Made by a program: the position numbers and the translations under genes. Positions 21,700 through 35,022 of a stretch of 64,000 nucleotides of DNA are shown here, in pieces. The notes below the pieces were generated by a model. The model did not search any database and was not told the origin of the DNA. It saw nothing but the letters and a program-made list of their open reading frames with translations. The first letter of the stretch is position 1. Each line of letters opens with the position of its first letter. Source of the stretch: Doryteuthis pealeii (lineage: Eukaryota > Mollusca > Cephalopoda > Myopsida > Loliginidae); the NCBI GenBank assembly GCA_023376005.1, contig CM042157.1, positions 22,521,660 to 22,585,659 of the forward strand. The letters run 5' to 3'.

Positions 21700-22944
21700 T
21701 AAAACCACCTTTGTGAATAAACAGCGATCGAAGGACAAGAGTCATGTCATTGATGACAGATATAATAAGAAATTATTGCTGAAATGTCCTTTCATTTACC
21801 ATTTTTTAATCATGTTCTATGACTTCGTCACAATGACCAGTTGGCCTGTTAACTAACGTTAAATGAATCCTGATACAGTCGGATATCATAAACGGGGTAT
21901 CACAATCTTCATATTTGGTCAAGTAAACCAATAGAGCTCACGACTAGACGTGTTGATTAACAGTTAACACTGGAAATTACATTAATACATGGGTCTCGCT
22001 TCCGCTCGCACTGCTTTATCGTCACTCATTACGCCCAAATATGACGTAACACTTAGAATAAACACACCTCAACAAATTTTGAACATGACGCACGACCATT
22101 TAGACAGTCCTCAATTTGTTTTTTAAAACCAAGTTTTATAATAAAACTACATCGTACTCAGGCCCTAATATATATCTATATCATGTTTGGCTTTATTTTG
22201 ATACATAATTTAAAGTCTTACAATCTCTCAAATTGTTTTATTATCACTTTAATGAATTTGCATGCATCGTACACTATTAGGTGTAACAAACCTCAGCCGA
22301 CATTGAAATTTTTTCTCCCCACAGCCCCTCAGGCAATCAAAGTTCAGTAAATACAGATGAGTTTCCACTAGGGTGACAACGTCCATCTGATTTTACACAC
22401 GCAACAAAAAAAAGAAGAAACACACGTCTGAAGCGAAGAAGACGGAGAGAGAACGACCGAGTCGAGATGCAGAGGAGACAGAGCACGAAGAGAGATCGAC
22501 TGAGAAGAGTGTCCTACAATCACTGCTTATCTATACTTCCTTCTGAGCACTCATTGAAAATCTTACTTACTCAGCTTAAGTAACACTGACTCAAACCGGT
22601 GCTGTTAATTAAATCAACATAAAGCTTGTGGTGATAATCGCAACCGTCCAGTATCCCTCGTAATCTCATCTTTCATAAGAAATCTTATGAGTTACGGGTT
22701 AGAGAGAATTTAAAGCAGCTGATAACAAAATACAATTCACAAATCGTACTTGACTTTCAAGACTTTCTCAACTCATCGAATTTTATCGAGTTCGATTTCT
22801 TGCATTATGTTGAGACTTATATTCGACATCTATCCAAGCTTTCAGATCATATTTATGTTAACATCAGTTCACAGAAAAAAAATACTTTTTTAAATTTATT
22901 ACACAAAGAAAATTTATTCTCACAAAGATAAGCTTAAAACACAT
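21700..22944. other. Low-quality, indel-rich end of the left palindrome arm
   Basis: Compared with copies A, C and D, which agree with each other, this stretch has frequent one- and two-base insertions and a scrambled GA tract (about 22430-22510, where A and C have a clean GA/CT run). The sequence is the same locus read badly. Confidence 0.8.
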
Positions 22945-23080
22945 CATCCCATTGAAATAAACTTAAATTAACACGTTCCAGCACCTCACCTAAAACACAT
23001 TTAGTTTCGTTTCTTTAAATAACATAGACAGATGTGTATTGTATAAAAATATGATAGCATTTAGTGAATTATATGGTGAA
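22945..23080. other. Loop of the giant palindrome
   Basis: About 136 bases present once between the arms. The same bases occur in copy A (7040-7180, complement) and D (51940-52075), where sequence runs on without turning back. The turn is at catccc/attgaaataa. Confidence 0.85.
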
Positions 23081-23462
23081 ATGTGTTTTAATGCTTATTT
23101 TGTAGGAATAATATTTTTCTTTGTGTAATAAATTAAAAAACTATTTTTTTTTGTGAACTTGTTAACATAAATATATCTGAAGCTTGATAGTATGTCAGAT
23201 ATTAATTCTCAACATAATGCAAGAAATCGTAACTCATAAAATTCATGATTTGAGAAATCTTAAGTCAAGGTACGATTTTATTGTATTTTTATCAGCTTTT
23301 AAATTCTCTCTAATCCTCGTAATCATAAGATTTTTATAAAGAGATTACAGATACTGGCGGTGGATATACCACAATATGTTAATTTAATTATCACAACGTT
23401 TGACATGTTTACTTAAGAGCTATTGGTAGTATTTCAAATGTAAAAAGTATAATAATCATGAT

Positions 23463-23464
23463 TT

Positions 23465-23525
<61 letters not shown>
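23463..23525. repeat. (CT)n microsatellite
   Basis: Inverted counterpart of 6598-6645. Confidence 0.92.
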
Positions 23526-23526
<1 letters not shown>

Positions 23527-24710
23527 AATTTGTTTTCTTTTCTTTTTTTTGTTCGATTGAAACAGATTGACGTTGTCACCCGTTATCTCAATCTTTATCC
23601 TACTTCATATTGCCTGAGGGGTGGGAGTAAAAATTTCAATGTCAGCGAGTTTGTACCCTAAGTAAGTTAGATCATCAAATTCATTAAAGGATTAAAAAAT
23701 AAAACAATTTGAAATGTAAACTTTAAATATGTATCAAAATAAAACAAACTATATATAGATATATAATACCAGTCATGTATTTATTAAAACTTGTTTTAAA
23801 AAACAATGAGGACTGTCTAATGTTGCATGTTCAAATTTTGAGTGTGTTTATTCTATGTTACGTCAATTTTGGGTAATGTGACGTAAGCAGTGACGGAAGC
23901 GAATCTCCATTATTAATAGATTTTCATGTGTATTTATCACACCTTCGTGACTCTTATTGGTTTTACTTACCAAATGATGAAATAGATACCCCGTTTATAT
24001 CCGACTGTTGTCAGATTTCATTTACGTTATTACACCAACTGGTCATTTGAAGTAAGTCATAGAACATGATTAAAAAATGTATGAAAGGACATTTCAGCAA
24101 TAATTTCTTATTATATCTGTCATCAATGACATGACTCTTGTCCTTTCGATCGGCTGTTTATCACAAAGTGGTTTATTTGACAAGCATATTAATCACAGAA
24201 CTGCCATATTATTATGGAAGCCATCTTGTTTCAATGGTAGCCATTTGTAATTTACATTGGAAGAGTTGAGCTTCTTGCTTGACAGAAGCAAAGCGGTACA
24301 CTGGGCAATGAGAAGGCTCTTGGGGTGTAACAGTTTTCATCAAAGAAAATGGAATCAACGACCCAACTAGAAATACAGCATGAGGCTGTTTACAGTTCAC
24401 ACGGTGCTATATTGCCTTCGGAATGTATACGTGAAATCAAAGACCCGAGTTCAAATCCAGAATGAGACTGTTTACAATTCACATAGCGCTTTATAACCTT
24501 GGGTAAGGTATGTATCCAACTATTCTCCCTCCAGTTATGCGTAAATAGTAGGACAGACTAGGCTCTTTAATCCTGGTATGACAACACATCTAGGAGAAAG
24601 AAAACTCAGGATTCAAGCTTGTTAAACTGCGAGTAAAAAGGTAGCCTGTGTCACAACCTTAAAAAAAGCATGAATCCTACTATTCTCCACACAAACTTTA
24701 TATATATATT

Positions 24711-24995
24711 TACCAACCCCTCCGCACGAGCAGGATGTGACACAAGGTCAAATTTTTAAGCGGAGTTCAACAGGTTTGCATTCAGAGTTTTCCTTCTTCT
24801 AGACCGGTTGCCTAACCAAGGTTAAAGAGCCCAGTCTGCCCTACTATTTATTTATAGCTGGAGGGAGAGTAGGGTTCATACTTTTCCCAAGGGTATTAGC
24901 GAAATGAAGTGAAATGCGATTATCACGTCCAGGATTTGAACTAGGGGCGACGAGTCCATTTCCCATGACTTTAACCATTACACCACGCGCTTCCT
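24711..24995 (-). repeat. SINE family B, full copy
   Basis: Mirror of 20878-21165 and cleaner: tail ccaacccctccgcacgagca at its plus-strand start and head complement ccacgcgcttcc at its end. Confidence 0.85.
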
Positions 24996-25214
24996 AACAT
25001 AAACACAAAAATTGACACACTTTTACTTTCATGTCCGACGCCTTTTTGTTAGATTGCCACACAGGTACTACCTGTAAATATGTTTAATAGTAAACATTAG
25101 CAGGGCCTGTGGATATACTACATTATGATAATGTAATTATTACACCGTTTTATGTTTACTTAAGATATTTCAAAATAGTGCAATATTTAAAAAAGTATAA
25201 TAATCTTGATTTAG

Positions 25215-25292
<78 letters not shown>

Positions 25293-25305
25293 CTATCTCT
25301 CTCTT
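25215..25305. repeat. (CT)n and (CTAT)n microsatellite
   Basis: Mirror of 20579-20660. Gives spurious Leu-Ser frames. Confidence 0.92.
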
Positions 25306-25959
25306 ATTGTTCTTTTCTTTCTCTCCTTCTTTTCATATTTTCATTATGTTCGATTGAAACAGATTAGCGTTATCGCTTCTCCGCGCTTAACCCTCACTCT
25401 ATCTTTCCCCTCCTCTCTTTTTAAAAATTTCTTATTATATTTTTTTTTGTCGATCACGTCCTTTTTCTTTCGTTTTTTTTTCTTTAAAAGAAAAACAGAA
25501 TGGTCTATTATTTAGCAGAGGGGACAACACGCATAAGAAATAAGGATTCGTTGTATAAGCAACACCAGATAATCAAAATTGACATTTTCGCATTCTATCT
25601 TGGACGATTTGAATGATCTCATTTTTAAATAGAGGGTGTTACAAGATGATGACTGTCAGAAGATTAATTGTTTAGTTTGGATTGGTTTGTTTTGTATTAC
25701 GGCACATCAACCTCAGTGGGTCATTTAATGTCGATGAAGTTTTGAAAAATCCATATTTAATGGATACTCACCTTCAATTTTTTTTATAAACACATTTTAA
25801 CACTATTTAACCTATAGATTAACGAATAAACGTATTAATATATAGATTTGTTATGGCGAAAGTGCGGATAATTTTTGACTCTCCTCGTAGATAACTCAGT
25901 AAAAATACTAAAGAAATTCTTTTTATCCTCATATGTGGAAACATAATTCAATCTGCCGA

Positions 25960-26560
25960 GTTTGGTTTGTTTGGTTTTACGGCATATCAACCTCAGTGGG
26001 TCATTTAATGCCGATAAAGTTTTGAAATAAATCAATTCTTAATGGATAATACAATTTTTTATAAACTCATGTTTTCTATTTAACCCATAGATGTGAACCT
26101 AACAGGTACTACCACTCCGGGTCAGAGTGGACCAGGGAGCAATGGGTGATGAAGGGTGCTCCACATTCCCCAACCTCCAAAACTGGAACCTCACATCAGA
26201 TAGAGTTTAACGTCATTCCAGGACATGTAGACCCGCAGCTACCGCCTTCTAGCACCCATATGATAAAAAAGGATTGGGGCTTGCCATAAGGGCAATAGGG
26301 TTGGGAACATCATATAGTGCTAGGGCTTGACGTGACCAGCCGATTGATCCGACCGCCCGTCTAGCCCAATATAGGGCCAAAGTGGAGTATTGCATGTCAT
26401 GAACTGCTCATCCACCTGGGCTCTATCCTTAAGCATCACGGTCGCACCCACGGCCAACAGGTGGCCCCATTGGGGAGTCTTACCCCTCTGCAGAGGTGCA
26501 GTCAGTGCATTCTAACGACACAGCCGACAGGGCGGTTAATCTGCCGAAAGTGTTCTTTAT
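25960..26560 (-). repeat. Dispersed repeat R1
   Basis: Reverse copy from ttttacggcatatcaacctc to ccgacagggcggttaat. Confidence 0.8.
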
Positions 26561-27142
26561 AAACACATTTTTTCTATTTAACCTATAGATTAATGAATAA
26601 ACGTATTGATATATAGATATGTTATGGCGAAAGTGCGGATAATTTTTGACACTTCTTGTAGATATTTCAGTAAAAATACTAAGGAAATTCTTTTTATCTT
26701 CATATGTGGAAACATAATTCAATCTGCCGAGAAAGAGCACGTGTAAACGATCGTTGTTGAAAATGAGATTAATGAATATTTCCTTCGATTTTAAAGTTGT
26801 GTTGTTTTAGTGTTCGTTAATGGATGAGAAGTCTCGATTTTCGTCTCTTGAATTACAGCAATGAAATAAGAAAAAACCCAAAAAACAAACAAAAGAAGAA
26901 ATGAAAAACTATGCGAAAACAGCGCGTTAAATGACGAGACTAAATGTGTTCTATGCTAAAATGAAGAGCATAATATTTAGGAAATCGTTAAGCGTATATA
27001 TTAATATACATATCATAAAAGAAGTAGGAAGCGCGTGGTGTAATTGTTAAAGTCATAGGAAATGGACTCGTCAACACGAGTTCAAACGAGCTCAGAAAAA
27101 AATTGTTTTTAATTCTTTTTGTTTTACATATATGCAAAGGTG

Positions 27143-27169
27143 TTTCAGATCTTCTGGTATCTTCTTCAG
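27143..27169 (-). ncRNA. Minimal hammerhead-like motif (GC-type)
   Basis: Mirror of 18709-18735. Confidence 0.42.
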
Positions 27170-27193
27170 GCTTAGATTGATAATATGAAAATG

Positions 27194-27265
<72 letters not shown>

Positions 27266-28153
27266 AAAAGTAATAAATAAATGTGAAAAATAAGAGTAAG
27301 GAAAATGGTTTATAATAATTAATAAACGATTATGGTCGACGTTTAAAACGTCTTGATTATTAGATACATATAAAATGTGTATCTATAATTAGAAATACAT
27401 CAAATATGTATCTACGATTTTCAGCAGGACATTGAAATATCACCTGCTGAATGTCGGGACAACATAAGTTTTAAAAAAACATCGTTCCTGTTTAAAAAAA
27501 AAAACGGTATGAGATTGGAATATTGTGTATACAATTGGAATATTGATATACAATATTTGTGCGTTATAAGTACTTTAAGTTTAGGAGTCTTTAAAGGTGA
27601 TTAGATATAGAACATTTTCATTCTTGATGTAAGTAAACTTAAAGTTGCATCGTATTTTTGGGAACGTCTCTTATTATTTTTTTTTAAGAAACGATATATC
27701 AAAAACTGGATTCGTACATTTTTAAATGGATCTTATTTTTTGTAAAAAAATTTTAAAAAATGGAAAAATCTGTTCTGGATTTGATCTTTTTCGAAATGGA
27801 TTTGAAAAAGACGTCCAAGGAAAAAACAATTAGATTAAAAAAAATGTATTTTTGAAATGGAATAGCGAAAAAAAGAAAAGAAAAAAGAAAAGAACAATCT
27901 GTTTTGGATTTAATTTTTTGGGGGGAAATGATATGCTTATTTTTGAAGAAGACGTCCAATTAAAAATTGGATTTATTTTGTTCGAGATTGATCTTAATTT
28001 AGTTGGAATGCTATATATATATATATATATATATTATTATATATAATATATATTATAAATATTATATATATTAGGAATCGGATGGTCTTGGTAAACAAAA
28101 ATGTATGCTTAGAGGTCGAGCCAGATCTGGAATAATAATCAAAAACTGAACAG

Positions 28154-28201
<48 letters not shown>

Positions 28202-28206
28202 GGTTA

Positions 28207-28243
<37 letters not shown>

Positions 28244-28364
28244 TTATTTTCTGCTATTGAGATATCTTGTGCATGCTTATTGCTTGCCTGTCCTGCCAAA
28301 TTGCTTTCATACAGCTATGTTTCTACTTGTGTAATGCATAGCTAGACAGTTTCAACGATATATG

Positions 28365-28418
<54 letters not shown>

Positions 28419-29439
28419 CACTAAAAACCTTTTTTTCTCGAATCTCAACTGCTGAAATGAGGGTGCGTCTTATATGCCCGTGCGTCTTATATGCCGTCAA
28501 ATACGGTATGTGAAAATGTTCGTAATAGACAAAATGTTTAAATCACAAAATAAAGTAAACTTGAGTTTTTTTATACATTGAATAAATTATCCTGTTTTTT
28601 TTTTTTTTTTTTTTAATGCAGCTATTTATTTAATTTTTTGATATGTCAATGTATAAGGGCTCTTGCCTAAATGATACAATATCAGTCACGTGATAGAACT
28701 ATGGCGGATATAGCAGTGTTCGCTTGATGCACTGAATTAGTCCAAGTATCGATATCCGTGTGCTTTGTCAACTATGTAATTTTCCAAGGACGGACGTTTC
28801 TCACATATAAATCGTACATACGAGTGAGAAATGAATTTTCTTTGAAATCGTTTCAGTTTTTCCTCTCCAGGAATTTGCCATATTGTACATGGCTGATTGA
28901 TTCCGTGAGATTCCGTGTGGTGTACACGAAAAGGAGAGCCTGGTCGGAAGAATTTTGTAAACTGCCAAAGATCTTAATGATATACTCGAGTGTTTAAATC
29001 ATTTATCTGGAAAATCGCGTAGTAGGCTATTTTGGTCGTCAACAGGCACCGTTTTCATGGCTACAAAGAAGTTCAAATAGTTTGAATACAAATGCAAGAA
29101 GTTCGTTCCCTCCTCACCGAGACAGGATTATGACAACGTGCTAGAGATGTGTCCGCAACTAAAAGTTTTTGGTAGGGCCTCTTAAGACGGATTGGTCTGA
29201 CAGCAATTGACATCAAGGCCAAAATTCGGCTAAAGGGGTTCTGGTGAAAATCCAGAGTGTATCTGCATTATCGCCAGGACTCAACGAATTTTGGCGTACT
29301 TGTAAATACGTCTGTGAAAATTTTGCGGCAAACAAAGACATCTGACCGGGGATATGCATGAGTGATTCGGGAACCGCTTGTTAATTTTCTTTTCCATTGT
29401 ACTCTTTTTCAAGCGCTGTTGAATACTACATAAAATTAT

Positions 29440-29486
<47 letters not shown>

Positions 29487-29745
29487 ATATATATATATTG
29501 GTTAGGAGGTTGATTTAGAAGGCTTCACAATGCAGGTGTAAAGAAAAATAATAATACGGTAACAATGATTTGTGTGTTAACTTGTATTTAATTCTTGAAT
29601 TTTCGAGATAATATCTCTTTTTCAAAAGATCACTGGAACTGAAGCAGTCTAGTTATGGCATTTCTCTTTAAAAAGTAAGATGAATTTATTTATCAATGCT
29701 TAAATGAAATGTATTTCTTCGAGTTACTTCACCCCATAATCTATC

Positions 29746-29771
29746 CCGATGAAGGTTTAAATAAACCGAAA
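29746..29771 (+). ncRNA. Hammerhead-like core, GAC-type
   Basis: Mirror of 16063-16088; CCGATGA, stem GGTTT/AAACC, GAAA, followed by TTTAAGCGAC and GATA. Confidence 0.4.
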
Positions 29772-29843
29772 TGTTTAAGCGACGATAACTAAATTCATCT
29801 TATTTTTGGATTTTTTTTCAAATTTCTTAATATATATATATAT

Positions 29844-29993
29844 AAAGATAAATCTAATGAGTCAGACGAACCTACTAAAAGTTTCGCTTAATGCTCTTCA
29901 GGGCTAAGATCTGATTCTCAGTCAGATCTTAGCCCTGAAGAGCATTAAACAAAACTTTAAGTAGGTTCGTCTGACTCATTAGATTTATCTTTA
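29844..29993. repeat. Foldback element
   Basis: Third copy of the hairpin at 1330. Both arms are nearly identical in complement. Confidence 0.82.
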
Positions 29994-30264
29994 TTATTTG
30001 CTCTACTTAGGTATTGAGCACTTTTTACTTATTAGCTTTAGTCTCCTGGCGGTTTTGTATGAATATATGAATTATATATATATATATATATATATATAAA
30101 TTGTTTTTTCTTTTGCCAAAATATTGTACAATAGATTATTTCTGGTTCGATTATCTTGGTCTTTTCTTTTTCAAAATTTTTTTTTCTTCCGGTTGATGTT
30201 TGGTTGTATATTTTTTTACAATCAAACTATTTGCTGTTTTTTTTCACGCGAGGATTTACCAATA

Positions 30265-30277
30265 AGTTTGGTATATT

Positions 30278-30327
<50 letters not shown>

Positions 30328-30340
30328 ATATATATTCGCG
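30265..30340. repeat. (TA)n microsatellite
   Basis: Mirror of 15488-15536, longer and interrupted. Confidence 0.88.
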
Positions 30341-30585
30341 AAATCCATGAAGTTAAGAAGCGATTAGCCTGTTCAATACTCTATCGGGTGACGACTTAAA
30401 CACCAGACCGTCTCATATCATATACCTTGGAAAAGGGTGAAAGTTCAGCCAAAATATCGGAATTGATCAAACCAGGAACGGAACAACAATTGAATATTAA
30501 AATTCTGATTTTTGTTCTGTTTTTAAACGTTTAAGCGACGATAATAAATTCATCTTATTTTTGGAACACTTCGTTTTTCAAATTC

Positions 30586-30640
<55 letters not shown>

Positions 30641-30641
<1 letters not shown>

Positions 30642-30892
30642 AAGTAAAGTCGTCGGGGCGTCCTAATGTCGGTATCAGCCATGCAGCGATGGAGTCTATC
30701 CCATTTTCAGTTGCGCTAGACCAAGGAGATTATTTTAGCGTCTGAGGTGGAGCGCCACACCTACCATCAGCTCCTTACTTTACCGCACAGATCCCTGTGC
30801 TACTCATACGCTGAGTTGGCGAGGGCCGGTATCGAACTAGGAACCTTGTGATTTCTAGCTGAACGCTCTACCGACTGAGCTAACCCGGCCCC
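30641..30892 (-). repeat. SINE family A, full copy
   Basis: Ends in ccgactgagctaacccggcc, the complement of the tRNA-like A-box head. Mirror of 14936-15186. Confidence 0.88.
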
Positions 30893-30937
30893 TATGCATA
30901 CATATATATAAGTCTCCTTTTATTTTGAATGACTCTC

Positions 30938-30977
<40 letters not shown>

Positions 30978-31884
30978 TGCTCTGTAACTGAGAATCAGGG
31001 CTAGATTTTATGGACTTTTGTGGTAATATTCTCCCTCAAACATGCCTGTCCATTTGCGATATGCGATTCGAATCTCACTATTCATCAAGATTCGAAAAGA
31101 AATCGACAGCGGCAAAATGTACTTAATTAAATTCACCGAGTAGTTTCATGTCGCATTTAATAGCAAGTCTGTGTTACTATAAACGATAGTATTCTCTACG
31201 TGATACCACTCAATTTTATAAGAATGCATATAAAAATAAAAGTACTTAGCCTAACATCTTTCCTCGTTAATCTCATTTCGGCGTAGCACACTTGGGAATA
31301 TATTCAGTGATCTTACTAACAGCACTGCTACCAAAAGGTTACTCTCTCAAAAGGGGAACCGCTGAAAGCCTGCAGTAACTCTGACTCCCTCGCGTGCGAT
31401 GGTTAAATAAGTAGGACTTTTGTTTAGCACAACATTCGACTGGAAATGGCTTTGCGAATTGGCAAAATTAGTCTGAAAATAGAATTGAGGACCAAAAAGA
31501 CAGATGCAGAGACATCCATATTATCGGGGCAGAATTGCGGATAAGGTTGAAACATAATGTATTAATAATGGGATTTGGTCTCTATTTGTCTGTAACCAAA
31601 ACTATGTCACTACTTACATCACAATTACCAAAGTCGTCAATACATAGAATAAAGAACAATTAATATTAATAAAATAAATAAAAGCTATTCCATATAATTC
31701 CTCGTTTGAATCCTTTCTATTGTAATATGTAAACTATTAAATTAATTTAAAAAATTGTATTACTTTAAATGGAAAAAAATATTTGCAAAATTTGTAATCA
31801 ATTTTAAAAATCATTTTTTACTCTCGCGTTTTTTTTCAGTAACAAGAAATTAACAAATCATTGTAGAACATTAGTGATACCACT

Positions 31885-32140
31885 TTATGTTAGAGTTCAT
31901 GCCTTTTCAAGGATACGAGTTTGAAAGTGAAATGTATAGCGCGACTGGAGTTCGAAACCCCTTACTATGATTTGCAGAGGAAAGAAGCCACCACAGGAAA
32001 GAGATTCAGAATGAAGGAGAGACAACAGCAATTCCAGCAAGCATCACTGTTTGTTTGCTGTCACTGTAACAGAGAGTGCCATTAAAAAATTGTCCTGTTC
32101 AGCCGCTCACGCAGATGGAGTTAAAAAAAGAATTACGCCA
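31885..32140 (+). pseudogene. LINE C-terminal relic (mirror of 13697-13954)
   Basis: Plus-strand frame with QRKEATTGKRF, FVCCHCNRECH, then a stop where the second half of a CCHH-type tail should be. Slight base differences from the left-arm copy (cgaaacccctt here) do not restore the frame. Confidence 0.5.
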
Positions 32141-32499
32141 TCGTCCTTAGCAGACGGAAGGATGTCAACATGATTTACAGTCCAATACATTAGCCACTGA
32201 ACTACCTGGAACTACCTGGACTCCAATCGTTTCTCCTCAGATCACTGAAGTTAAGCAACGATGAGCCTGTTCAGTAATTAGATGCGACATGGGACAATTC
32301 GGCACTGACATTTTGACCTCGCTATTTTGGCGCTGAGGTGTTTTGGTGCCAATTCAGAATGTCAATAACATTTTGTGTCAAAACGAGAAACGAACAACAA
32401 CAATCGAATATTTGCTTGGTTTGACCTACAATTATTGAGATACATCAAATATTTATTATTCCTTTTACTTATTTGACTTTAGTGTTAAGTTTTAGGGCA

Positions 32500-32870
32500 G
32501 CAACTTCTGTGACCGTGAAGATCAATTCGTGAAAGACAGAATCGACCACAGATGTGACATGTGAAGTCCAGTCATGAAGATACTAATGGTATACCAGTGC
32601 CCTGTTGCTTTTTCTTTGTCTTCTTTACTTCATGGTGTTGCACCAGAGTAGTTTCAGACATGAGCAGCCCATCTCGGAGAGCCTGCTGCTGCTGAAGGGG
32701 GTCATGAGCCAAATCTTCTCATCTGGCAGGGTTGATGTTAGAGGTCTTGAGATCGTGTTTACGGACACCTTTAAAGCGCAGCTGGGGTGACCAATCTGTC
32801 TCTTTTTAGATGATACTTCCGCATAAAGGATGTCCTTTGGGATTCGCCCATTGTCCAATAGCATTATTGT
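32500..32870 (-). pseudogene. LINE ORF2 C-terminal relic (mirror of 12975-13345)
   Basis: Minus-strand GRIPKDILYAEVSSKKRQIG followed by frameshifted RFK and DLK segments and a CHICGRFC tail. A 116-codon frame at 32625-32975 begins inside SINE C and covers only part of it, so its start is not a real gene start. Confidence 0.72.
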
Positions 32871-32935
32871 AAAAAGAAATAAATCCAATAACCAACTGTT
32901 CTCTATATAATTATCATCACTGCCAAAGTATCCTA

Positions 32936-33065
32936 TCGTGGTATAATGGTTAGCATGATATTCTTGCAGATCCATTACTACTGAATAGGAAGTTCGATCC
33001 TCGCAGGAAGATCCATACTTGCGAAGTTGTGTTACATCCTAACCGCGACGAACAGGCTTGGTAAA
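32936..33065 (+). repeat. SINE family C
   Basis: tRNA-like head cgtggtataatggttagcat (A box) and gaagttcgatcctcgcagg (B box), tail gttacatcctaaccgcgacg then ggcttggtaaat. The tail matches the family B tail in layout (ACATCCT, GCG, GG-TTGGTAAA). Confidence 0.75.
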
Positions 33066-33626
33066 TACCTACTTACCATCATTGCGTATGCATGCTGCAC
33101 GTTTAAAAATCTGCACCAAAAAAGGCATCCAACTTCTGACAGCAATGATGACTCTGCCGTTGTCACAAAGATGAATCCGCATCGCCCATCTTTCACCGGC
33201 TCAGTTCACATGGATAGGTTATTTTCATTTGCTGTGTTGTTTATTCCTTATAATTCTATCAATCTATTCAAGATATGCTATACGCGCCAAAACAGTGTTG
33301 TGGCAAATTTGAAAATAATGTTGAAGCCAAATAATGTTGAATTTTCAACCGCATGTTTTAGTGAAACACAGGTTTAAGTAAGTGCATCACTGTTCCCACT
33401 CCCCACACCGAACTCTGTGCGACCTTTTCTTATTTTCAAATAGATGCTTAATTTTGTAATTTCTTGAAGATGGTTCAAAAGTAAAGTGGTTAATGCATTA
33501 TATATATAATAAACAAGACGAGAATAATAGTCGCAGATATGTACATTGTGTAAATACGAGGGCGAGTATAAAGTTTTGCAATATTTTGGTAAATGCTAGT
33601 TTGTGACTTATATATAACGTTATATA

Positions 33627-33903
33627 GGAAGCGCGTGGTGTAATGTTTAAAGTCATGGGGAATGGACTCGTCGCCCCGAGTTCAAATCCTGGATGTGGTA
33701 ACTGCATTTCACTTAGCGCTAACACCCTTGGGAAAGGTATGAATCCTACTCTCCCTCCAGCTATGGATAAATAGTAGGGCAGGCTAAGCTCTTTAACCTT
33801 GGTTAGGCAACCGGTCTAGGAGAAGGAAAACTCTGAATTCAAACCTGTTGAACTCCGCTTAAGAAATTGACCTTGTGTCACATCCTACTCGTGCGGAGGG
33901 GTT

Positions 33904-33910
<7 letters not shown>
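33627..33910 (+). repeat. SINE family B, full copy
   Basis: Head ggaagcgcgtggtgtaatgt, B-box region gagttcaaatcctgga, tail cacatcctactcgtgcggag, ending in (TA)n. Confidence 0.85.
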
Positions 33911-33940
<30 letters not shown>

Positions 33941-35022
33941 CGTTACCAAAACGGTTCAAGCCATGAAAGATACCCGTTATAGTTGGTAGTATCGTGGTAG
34001 TTGGTGGGCTAACACGTTGGAAATTGCTTCACTCCATGAGTGGTTTGAAAGCCCCACATTCAACGTAGTCTAATTTCCAATGAAATCTCTTATATGACTA
34101 ACTACAATAATTTTAATTGTGTTGTTGTTATTGTTTTTACTCGCGGTCTTATTGAAAACAAATATTCTTTAAAAACACACATTTGATCCATAGACAGGTA
34201 CTACCACTGCAGTGTAGAGTGAACCTGGGAGTAATAGCGAAGACTAGGTACGCCTTACTCCTCAGCTCTCCAAGACTAGAGACTCACAATCAGACGTAGT
34301 TTAGTTGCATATTCAGGATACCTTTTCAAATACCTTAAATTGAAATGCAAACAGCTAAGTGCAGGATGTGAACTCGTCTCGCCGTGTCCACTTGCTACGA
34401 CGACACGTTTCCAACAAACTAAACTAATCTTAGTATAGGACAACATCTCCGTCCAAAATGCCATGCGTTGACACCTTCACTGGTTATTTAGAGGCCAGTA
34501 GGGTCATGAATAATTTTATTTATACTTGTTTTGCGCATTCTTCGTACACAGCTATTAGCATAACAATTCAGCGCTAAACAATTCGCCCCGGCTTCTTTTA
34601 AACGATTCTGGCGGTCAACTTAGCAAATATGGCCGAACAAAATTGATTCACCGACTATTTGAGACATCGGGAAACGTTTACAAGATATTTCGATTCTCAA
34701 CGGGGTCAGAAAATGTTCCAGTCTTTCTAAATCGATGTATTTAAGCGACTTCCTTCTGTAAATAAACGGCGACACGTGATTATGGAAATTCGACAATTAC
34801 AGCGTAAGGAAGAGAATTCAAATGGTTAACAATGTCGTTGTAATGCCAGTATTGGTTGGACATTTATATGAAGTAAAAAAAGGGTTGTTGATCTTCTAAG
34901 TGAATCGAGATACTGAGACCGGAATTGACATAAGTGAAATATATAGAATATAGAAATAGGCACTTATATCGTATAAAACATTGTTATGTCATTTCGGGGT
35001 AATCTTCAAAAGTAAGTGTTTA

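Larger units (their letters stand above)
10813..22944 (+). repeat. Left arm of the giant inverted repeat
   Basis: Reads as the reverse complement of 23081-35027 with SINEs, LINE relics, foldbacks and microsatellites in mirror order. The outer end (gtataacacttactttgaag) matches the complement of 34990-35027. Agreement is high out to about 21.6 kb, then drops sharply toward the centre. Confidence 0.93.
14435..22944 (+). repeat. Segmental copy B (direct copy of 1-7040)
   Basis: Begins at gcgagggagtcagagttact and keeps the element order of copy A, adding 19856-21028, which A lacks. It is also the inner two thirds of the left palindrome arm. Confidence 0.92.
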
